Source of the DNA: Pseudomonadota bacterium | GTDB taxonomy: Bacteria; Pseudomonadota; Alphaproteobacteria; Sphingomonadales; Sphingomonadaceae | Direction: 5' to 3' | DNA: 12,022 bases | Assembly (NCBI GenBank): GCA_030271595.1 | Contig: JARXKO010000030.1 | Location: 1 to 12,022, forward strand | Shown: piece by piece, positions 7,323 through 12,022 of the stretch | How positions within the stretch are numbered: the first letter of the stretch is position 1 | Layout: the number at the start of each line of letters is the position of its first letter | Program-made: the position numbers and the translations under genes | The notes under the pieces: generated by a model | Seen by the model: only the letters and a program-made list of their open reading frames with translations | Told to the model about the DNA's origin: nothing | The model's database searches: none

Positions 7323-7850
7323 CTAATCCCCGCTGTCTAGCTTGCCCTTGAGCGCTGCCAGCGCCGCGAACGGACTGGCTTCGGCCTCGGTCATGATTCC
7401 CGCTTCCTTGAGCGCGGCGTCCGCCCCGGCGCTGCGCGGGAAGGGGTCGATGCCCAGCGCAACCGTGTCCACGACCGCCTGGCCAAGGTCGATCACCGCG
7501 CCGTCGTGAAAGACGACGTCGCAATCCTCTGCGCCAAGCTCGATTTCCGAATCGGCGGCGAGGTCGTGCGCGCCGGGCACGAATCTCAGGTCGAAGGGTT
7601 CGTCGACATGCGCGGCCACGGTTGCGCCCGTCACCACACAGGCCTGTTTCAGCGCGGCCTGGACCCGGCCCGTCGCGCGCACGTCTTCGCCGGTTCGCTC
7701 GAGCATGGCATGAGCATCGAGTTTGGTCAGCGAGACAAGACCGAGATCGCGGGCGATTGCCTCGCGCTCCGAATCACTGGCGCTGAGATCGATTCGTTCG
7801 CCGCTTCGAATCTGGTCGAGCCGCAGCTCGTGGCTGAAACATGCGCTCAT
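7323..7850 (-). CDS. yceD: YceD/DUF177 family protein
   Basis: YceD proteins are small acidic proteins linked to 23S rRNA accumulation and ribosome assembly; the biochemical role is poorly defined. The 175-residue product has FSHELRLDQI at the start, a central QAACVVTGATVAAHVDEPFD-like segment around Cys71 (family pattern C-V-V-T with VDE-F following), an acidic stretch, and the typical IDLGQAVVDTVALGIDPFPR (120-139). The open frame extends to 8021, but ATG 7850 is chosen because the extra 57 residues are arginine-rich and overlap the chaperone gene, and because ATGA (7847-7850 read on the minus strand) overlaps the chaperone stop. In many bacteria yceD precedes rpmF or plsX; here it ends facing ssb, so that neighbour is absent. 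Confidence 0.88.
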   Translation of the reverse strand: MSACFSHELRLDQIRSGERIDLSASDSEREAIARDLGLVSLTKLDAHAMLERTGEDVRATGRVQAALKQACVVTGATVAAHVDEPFDLRFVPGAHDLAADSEIELGAEDCDVVFHDGAVIDLGQAVVDTVALGIDPFPRSAGADAALKEAGIMTEAEASPFAALAALKGKLDSGD

Positions 7851-8359
7851 CCAATCGCTCCATTGGCAAGTGCGGCAAGGTCGGCGGCCACGAGCCGGGA
7901 CCACAAGGCGCGAAGCTCGGTCGCGACCAGTTCGAGCGCCGCCGGATCGGGCTCGCTCGCATAGACGCTCGAGCGGGTCGCGGCGCTCCACTCGCCGCCG
8001 TCCGCGATCGCCGAGCGCCACCAGTCGACCCTCCTGGCCAGCGCTCCGACGAGCTTGCGCACGGTCTTGCCAAGCGTCGGGTCGCCAAGCCCGAGCTCGC
8101 GGTGTTCGGCCTCCATCGCGGCGATGAAGCGCTCGGTCAGCACCACCGACAGCGGATTGCCGCGATCGCCCTCGAGCTCGATCCGGTTGAGCAGCAACGC
8201 AAGAACGGTGGTCAGCAGCGCGAAGCGGCCGTCGATCGTGTCCGGCACCTGGCCGTGGCGGAAGAACGCCGGCCGGCGGGCGATTGCGATGACCGCGGCG
8301 AAGGCGCGGGTGCCGTCATCGTGCCGCGGCGTTAATCGTGCGAACAGGAAGTTCAGCAT
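7847..8359 (-). CDS. Ubiquinol-cytochrome c chaperone family protein (CBP3/UQCC1-like)
   Basis: Mitochondrial CBP3/UQCC1 assists synthesis and assembly of cytochrome b in the bc1 complex; alphaproteobacterial homologues presumably help assemble the same complex at the inner membrane. The 170-residue product matches the family in outline: an N-terminal ARRPAFFRHGQVPDTIDGRF block (about 27-46), a helix LLTTVLALLLNRIE, LTERFIAAMEAEHRELGLGD (74-93), and GKTVRKLVGALARRVDWWRS. There is no signal peptide or clear membrane helix, fitting a cytoplasmic-side chaperone. ATG at 8359 has only a weak Shine-Dalgarno sequence. The gene is the first of a two-gene minus-strand unit with yceD and is divergent from bamE. 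Assignment is from remembered family patterns; no search was run. Confidence 0.85.
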   Translation of the reverse strand: MLNFLFARLTPRHDDGTRAFAAVIAIARRPAFFRHGQVPDTIDGRFALLTTVLALLLNRIELEGDRGNPLSVVLTERFIAAMEAEHRELGLGDPTLGKTVRKLVGALARRVDWWRSAIADGGEWSAATRSSVYASEPDPAALELVATELRALWSRLVAADLAALANGAIG

Positions 8360-8514
8360 AAGTCCGGTTCGCTCCCTGACTTTGAGGCGTGGGTATCGGG
8401 CGGCGAGCGCAAGTGGGTTGCGCCCTTAGCCTTGGGTCAGCATATGGAGGTCGCTGCCGGTCGGGCAAGGCCGGTGCTTCAACAGCGGCGATTTCGAGAA
8501 AGGTTTTGGCCCCA
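8360..8514. promoter_or_regulatory. Divergent promoter region between bc1 chaperone gene and bamE
   Basis: These 155 bases separate two divergent genes and must hold the control signals for both. I found no convincing -35/-10 pair on either strand. A 6-bp inverted repeat lies at 8407-8423. A purine-rich GAGAAAGG at 8496-8503 may be the bamE ribosome binding site, though its 11-base spacing to ATG 8515 is long. The frame that reads into bamE from 8389 is noncoding in character. Confidence 0.6.
8407..8423. repeat. Inverted repeat GCGCAA-N5-TTGCGC
   Basis: Two 6-bp arms around GTGGG form a perfect inverted repeat in the middle of the divergent promoter region. It could be an operator for a regulator acting on both directions, or a short RNA hairpin in a leader. 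The arms are GC-rich, so chance is possible. Confidence 0.35.
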
Positions 8515-8973
8515 ATGACGTTTGCGAAATCAGCCCGGTTGCTGTCGATCCTCGGTGCGGCGGCGCTCATTTCGGGGTGCTCGGCGGTTCGGACGCACAA
8601 GGGCGCGGTGGTCGATCCCCAACTGGCGACCGCCATCCAGCCCGGAATCGATAATAAGGATTCGGTCGCCAAAACGCTTGGCCGGCCGTCGTTCACCGGC
8701 GAATTCACCCCCAACGACTGGTATTACGTATCGCGCGATACGACCCAGTTCGCCTTTGGCAATCCGCGCGTGTCGAGGCAGACCGTCTACCTCGTCCGGT
8801 TCGACCCGGCCGGCAATGTCAGCTCCGTCGGCCACCTCGGCAAGGAATGGATTTTCGCGGTCAATCCGAATAGCCGCAGGACCCCGACTCTGGGCCGCAA
8901 ACGCGGTTTCTTCGAAGAATTGTTCGGCAATGTCGGAACCGTCGGAAGCGTCGGCAATTCGCCGGGCTATTAA
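8515..8973 (+). CDS. bamE: Outer membrane protein assembly factor BamE (SmpA/OmlA lipoprotein)
   Basis: BamE is a small lipoprotein of the BAM complex that folds beta-barrel proteins into the outer membrane. The 152-residue precursor begins with a short positively charged segment and hydrophobic helix (SARLLSILGAAALISGC). The lipobox ISGC has its lipidated Cys at position 22, and the +2 residue is Ser, which fits outer membrane sorting. The SmpA/OmlA domain follows: IQPGIDNKDSVAKTLGRPSF (41-60), NDWYYVSRDT and VYLVRFDPAGNV. The C-terminal tail after about residue 115 is basic, then rich in Gly and Val (GNVGTVGSVGNS), and looks disordered. ATG 8515 is chosen because it places the signal peptide at the N-terminus; the in-frame ATG at 8389 would add 42 unrelated residues. 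Confidence 0.93.
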   Translation: MTFAKSARLLSILGAAALISGCSAVRTHKGAVVDPQLATAIQPGIDNKDSVAKTLGRPSFTGEFTPNDWYYVSRDTTQFAFGNPRVSRQTVYLVRFDPAGNVSSVGHLGKEWIFAVNPNSRRTPTLGRKRGFFEELFGNVGTVGSVGNSPGY

Positions 8974-9009
8974 GCGCGCTGCCTTGGCGCTTCCGCGCCG
9001 CCCGGCTTT

Positions 9010-9019
9010 GGCTTAAGCC
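9010..9019. repeat. 10-bp palindrome GGCTTAAGCC before the dioxygenase gene
   Basis: GGCTTAAGCC is a perfect palindrome that ends 6 bases before the dioxygenase ATG, in the 52-base gap after bamE. No Shine-Dalgarno sequence is visible there. It may be part of an operator controlling the tryptophan genes, but it is short. An RNA hairpin of this size without a loop would not form, so a DNA site is the only functional reading. Confidence 0.25.
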
Positions 9020-9025
9020 CCGGTC

Positions 9026-9781
9026 ATGACCGCGACCCCAGCCGGCATGACTTATGCCCAATATCTCGGCCTCGACGAGCTCCTGTCGGCGCAGCGCCCG
9101 CTGTCGGGCCTGCACGACGAGATGCTGTTCATCGTCATCCACCAGACCATGGAATTGTGGATGAAGGAAATGCTTCACGAGGTGGATTATGCGATCCGCC
9201 TGATCGGCGAGGACAGTTTCGCGCCAGCCTATAAGGCGCTTGCCCGGGTCGGACGGATCCAGTCGGTGATGACGCTGTCGTGGGACGTGCTGTCGACTCT
9301 GACCCCGGTCGATTATCTCGCCTTTCGCGACGTTCTCGGGACGTCGTCGGGCTTTCAGTCCGCGCAATTCCGCGAGCTTGAGTTTCGTCTTGGCCTCAAG
9401 GATCCCGCTTTTCTGTCCCAGCACACCGCGGGCGGGGCCGATCGTCACAAGCTCGAGCGGGCGCTCGAGCAACCGAGTTTGCGCGACGCCGCCGCCGCCG
9501 CGCTCGAACGCGCCGGCTTCGACATCAGCGACGGCACTGGCCCGGCGTGGCTCGACGTCTATCGCCGCGCCGACGACCTGTTCGAGCTTTATCAGCTGGC
9601 CGAAAAACTCGTCGACCTCGACGATGCGCTGGCGATGTGGCGGCACAAGCATGTGCTGACGGTCGAACGGATCATCGGCAACAAGCGCGGCACCGGTGGC
9701 TCCGCCGGCGCGTCGTACTTGCGGTCGACGCTCGACAAGCGCCTGTTCCCCGAATTGTGGTCGCTAAGGACCGATCTTTGA
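9026..9781 (+). CDS. kynA: Tryptophan 2,3-dioxygenase
   Basis: This heme enzyme opens the indole ring of L-tryptophan with O2 to form N-formylkynurenine, the first step of the kynurenine pathway. The 251-residue protein contains MTYAQYLGLDELLSAQRPLS, then DEMLFIVIHQTMELWMKE with the substrate-side His39. Near the C-terminus, MWRHKHVLTVERIIGNKRGT has His209 at the place of the proximal heme ligand, followed by GTGGSAGASYL and FPELWSLRTDL, all diagnostic. It is shorter than Xanthomonas campestris TDO (about 298 residues) because the helical middle region is reduced; the active site motifs are intact. ATG 9026 begins seven residues before MTYAQYL. The stop overlaps a TTG start for the next gene (TTGA 9778-9781). 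Confidence 0.95.
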   Translation: MTATPAGMTYAQYLGLDELLSAQRPLSGLHDEMLFIVIHQTMELWMKEMLHEVDYAIRLIGEDSFAPAYKALARVGRIQSVMTLSWDVLSTLTPVDYLAFRDVLGTSSGFQSAQFRELEFRLGLKDPAFLSQHTAGGADRHKLERALEQPSLRDAAAAALERAGFDISDGTGPAWLDVYRRADDLFELYQLAEKLVDLDDALAMWRHKHVLTVERIIGNKRGTGGSAGASYLRSTLDKRLFPELWSLRTDL

Positions 9782-10938
9782 GCTTCAAGGCGCTGTTTTC
9801 GCGCAGTCTGGAAGCGAATCCGGAGCGTCTTCATTTCGCCGCCCACAGCCATCATTTATGGCCCGACGCAAGCTTTGCCGGTCACCTCGAAGCGTGGCGC
9901 GACGCAGCCGAGCTGGCCGACCGCAAATGGGACAAGGTTATGGGCGAGGTGTGGCCCGAAGCGCAGGCCCATGTCGCGAGCGAGCTCGGCAGCGCCCAGC
10001 CCGAGGCGGTGGTGTTTGCCCCCAATACCCACGATTTCATCCTCCGCCTGGTCTCGGCGGTCCCGCGGCGCGGGCCGATTCTGAGGGTGCTGACCAGCGA
10101 CGGCGAATTCCATTCGGCACGGCGCCAGTTCGCGCGCTGGGCGGAGGATGGCTGGTTCGCCGAGGAACAGGTGGCGGCCGAACCGTTCGACAGTTTCTCC
10201 GAGCGCGTTGTCGAGCGCGCCCGAAGCGGCGATCACGACCTCATTTTCATCAGCCAGCTGCTGTTTTCGTCGGGCCGCTTGTTGGGCCCGCTCGGCGAGC
10301 TCGCGGCCCTTGGCCAGCCGGACGGGCCGTGGGTTGTGTTCGACGGCTATCACGCCTTCATGGCCATTCCCGAGCCCTTCGCCGGGATAGCGCCGGCGAC
10401 CGCCTTCTACCTTGGCGGGGGTTATAAATATGCGATGGCCGGCGAAGGCTGCGGCTTCCTGCACGCGCCCGCCGGCTTCGGTCCGCGCCCGGCGGTCACC
10501 GGCTGGTTCGCCGAGTTCGAGGATCTGAGCCTGCCCCCGGGGAGCCTCGGCTACGCCCCCGACGCCGGCCGCTTTCTCGGTGCGACCTTCGACCCGTCGG
10601 GCCTCTACCGCTTCAACGCGGTGCGGCGGATGCTCGACGAGCACGGCCTGAACACCGCGATCATTTCCGCGCATGTCGCAAAGCTGCAGGCCCGGTTCCT
10701 TGGCGCGATCGACGGCAGCGCGCTCGCCGGCGCCGAATTGCTCAATCCGCTCGATGGCGGCGGACACGCCCGCTTTCTCGCCTTCCGCGATCCGCGAGCC
10801 CTCGGTTGGGGCGACGCGCTCAAAGCGCGCGACATCATCACCGACGTCCGCGGCGACGTGCTGCGCATCGGCTTCGCAATCTACCAGGATGAAACCGACG
10901 TCGACCGGCTGGCCAGCGCGATCAGGGAGCTGACATGA
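9778..10938 (+). CDS. Kynureninase-like aminotransferase class V enzyme
   Basis: This is a fold-type I PLP enzyme of 386 residues. FDGYHAFM (188-195) gives a D189-x-x-H192 pair and GGGYKYAMAGEG (213-224) gives Lys217, matching the DxxH and SYKYL cofactor motifs of kynureninase. PNTHDFILRL (82-91) lies in the phosphate-binding region and GWFAEFE (242-248) resembles the kynureninase GWF/GWW segment. Overall the sequence looks divergent and somewhat short for classic KynU. Directly behind tryptophan dioxygenase, cleavage of kynurenine to anthranilate and alanine is the obvious role; a related class V lyase or transferase remains possible. The start is TTG 9778, overlapping the dioxygenase stop. 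The frame is open back to 9547, but that extension overlaps kynA coding and has no ancestry signal. Its stop overlaps the MFS start (ATGA). Confidence 0.82.
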   Translation: MSFKALFSRSLEANPERLHFAAHSHHLWPDASFAGHLEAWRDAAELADRKWDKVMGEVWPEAQAHVASELGSAQPEAVVFAPNTHDFILRLVSAVPRRGPILRVLTSDGEFHSARRQFARWAEDGWFAEEQVAAEPFDSFSERVVERARSGDHDLIFISQLLFSSGRLLGPLGELAALGQPDGPWVVFDGYHAFMAIPEPFAGIAPATAFYLGGGYKYAMAGEGCGFLHAPAGFGPRPAVTGWFAEFEDLSLPPGSLGYAPDAGRFLGATFDPSGLYRFNAVRRMLDEHGLNTAIISAHVAKLQARFLGAIDGSALAGAELLNPLDGGGHARFLAFRDPRALGWGDALKARDIITDVRGDVLRIGFAIYQDETDVDRLASAIRELT

Positions 10939-12022
10939 TCGCAGCGCCGGCGTTGCCAGCGCGAAGCAGCAGGCTGGTGCTGCTGTTCCTGCTCATCGCC
11001 TACATCTTCAACTTTCTCGATCGCCAGATTCTCGGCATTCTCGCCCAGCCGATCAAGGCCGATCTTCACCTCACCGACACCCAGTTCGGCGCGGTCGGCG
11101 GCCTCGCCTTCGCCTTGCTTTATGCAGCGCTCGGGGTGCCGCTAGCCTATCTTGCCGACCGCACCAGCAGGAGCGCGGTGATCGCCGTCTCGGTGGCGGT
11201 GTGGAGCGGGTTCACGGCCTTGTGCGGGACCGCAGCCGGGTTCGGCCAATTATTTCTGTTTCGCCTCGGCGTCGGGGTTGGCGAGGCCGGCGGAGTGGCT
11301 CCCTCCTACGCCTTGATCGCCGATTATTTCCCGCCCGAACGGCGCGCCCGCGCGCTCGCGATATTTTCGCTCGGCGTGCCCATCGGCCTGGCCTCGGGAG
11401 TCTTGCTCGGCGCCTATATCGCCGCCGCGATCAACTGGCGCGCAGCCTTTTGGATCATGGGCGCTGCGGGCCTCATCCTGGCCCCGGCAATGCTCTTCGT
11501 CGTGCGCGACCGCCCGCGCCCGCCGTCGGCGCTGGACAGCGCCCCGGTGGGCGAGGTGTTCGCGATTGTCGCGCGCAAGCCGGCCTTCTGGCTGCTCGCT
11601 TTCTCCGCCTCGTGCAGTTCGTTGTGCGGCTATGGCCTAGCGCTGTGGACGCCGTCGGTGCTGATGCGCAGCTTCGGCCTTGATCTGGTCCACACCGGCC
11701 AGTTTCTCGGCTCGGTTCTGCTCCTCGGTGGAGTCGCCGGGGTCTATGGCGGCGGCTGGCTCGCCGACCGGCTCGGGACCGGGGATCGCGGCTGGTACGC
11801 AAGGCTTCCGGCAATCGCCTGGCTGCTCACCGCGCCGGCCTTCGCTTTGGGCCTGATGGCGCCCAATCTGTTTGTCGCCTGGCCGTTGCTGCTCGCCGCC
11901 AATGCACTCAATATTTTATGGCTGGGGCCGGTCACGACCGCGGTCCAGCACCTGGTTGCGAGGCGGATGCGCGCCACCGCCTCGGCCAGCTTCCTGTTGA
12001 TCAACAATCTGATCGGCCTTGG
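10935..12022 (+). CDS. MFS transporter, Spinster-like (3' end outside window)
   Basis: The first 362 codons of a major facilitator transporter are present; no stop occurs before the window ends. Helix 1 (LVLLFLLIAYIFNFLDRQIL) has the NFLDRQ pattern common in this branch. The loop 2-3 signature is GVPLAYLADRTSR, helix 4-5 has RLGVGVGEAGGVAPSYALIA followed by YFPPERRARALAIF, and a second-half signature GGGWLADRLGTGDRG lies in the loop between helices 8 and 9. About ten of the usual twelve helices are inside the window. The ATG at 10935 overlaps the preceding stop as ATGA, indicating one operon with the two tryptophan enzymes. Uptake of tryptophan or kynurenine, or export of anthranilate, would fit, but the substrate is not readable. 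Confidence 0.9.
   Translation, partial: MIAAPALPARSSRLVLLFLLIAYIFNFLDRQILGILAQPIKADLHLTDTQFGAVGGLAFALLYAALGVPLAYLADRTSRSAVIAVSVAVWSGFTALCGTAAGFGQLFLFRLGVGVGEAGGVAPSYALIADYFPPERRARALAIFSLGVPIGLASGVLLGAYIAAAINWRAAFWIMGAAGLILAPAMLFVVRDRPRPPSALDSAPVGEVFAIVARKPAFWLLAFSASCSSLCGYGLALWTPSVLMRSFGLDLVHTGQFLGSVLLLGGVAGVYGGGWLADRLGTGDRGWYARLPAIAWLLTAPAFALGLMAPNLFVAWPLLLAANALNILWLGPVTTAVQHLVARRMRATASASFLLINNLIGL

Noticed and set aside
7309..7325. TAGGG/CCCTA hairpin between ssb and yceD as a shared terminator
   Set aside because: A 5-bp stem without a T-run on either strand. The nearby TCTAGGGCG repeat (7294-7302 and 7307-7315) is also short and partly coding.
8972..8992. Stem AAGCGC/GCGCTT after the bamE stop as a terminator
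   Set aside because: Only 6 bp with a 9-base loop and no T-tract; weak as an intrinsic terminator.
9547..9777. N-terminal extension of the kynureninase-like gene
   Set aside because: Overlaps the conserved heme-ligand region of the dioxygenase in another frame; the added sequence is arginine-rich noise.

Overview
The window is about 12 kb of GC-rich bacterial chromosome, tightly packed with single-copy housekeeping and catabolic genes. A COQ9-type ubiquinone protein, a ubiquinol-cytochrome c chaperone of the CBP3 family, and a rib cluster ending in an HTH-fused RibB point to an alphaproteobacterium, most likely Sphingomonadales. That placement is inferred from gene content and composition, not from a search. 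I see no rRNA, tRNA, CRISPR array, insertion sequence or other mobile element. No stretch over 300 bases lacks a gene.

Region 1 (1-4639, + strand) is a riboflavin cluster: the reductase end of ribD, ribE (riboflavin synthase), a three-part ribB protein, and ribH (lumazine synthase). It runs on with almost no gaps into an EamA/DMT transporter and a COQ9 family gene. The ribB product is the most unusual item. It has an N-terminal Xre-like helix-turn-helix, a complete DHBP synthase domain, and a C-terminal GTP cyclohydrolase II-like domain that has lost all three zinc cysteines (a RibX-type domain). A perfect 18-bp palindrome, ATCACATTGCAATGTGAT, lies 11 bases before its start codon, and another left half-site lies 32 bp upstream. 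Together these suggest that a biosynthetic enzyme may regulate its own operon.

Region 2 (4640-7298, + strand) holds a Fur-box-like site, then feoA and feoB (ferrous iron uptake, overlapping by GTGA), then ssb with a strong ribosome binding site.

Region 3 (7323-8359, - strand) holds a translationally coupled pair: the cytochrome bc1 assembly chaperone and a YceD/DUF177 protein. They are transcribed divergently from the lipoprotein gene bamE (8515-8973, +) across a 155-base shared upstream region that contains an inverted repeat.

Region 4 (9026-12022, + strand) is a tryptophan catabolism operon: tryptophan 2,3-dioxygenase, a kynureninase-like PLP enzyme and an MFS transporter cut off by the window end. 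Its genes are joined by 4-base stop/start overlaps. Such overlaps (TTGA, GTGA, ATGA) recur throughout the window, several with non-ATG starts, so several true starts differ from the longest open frames.
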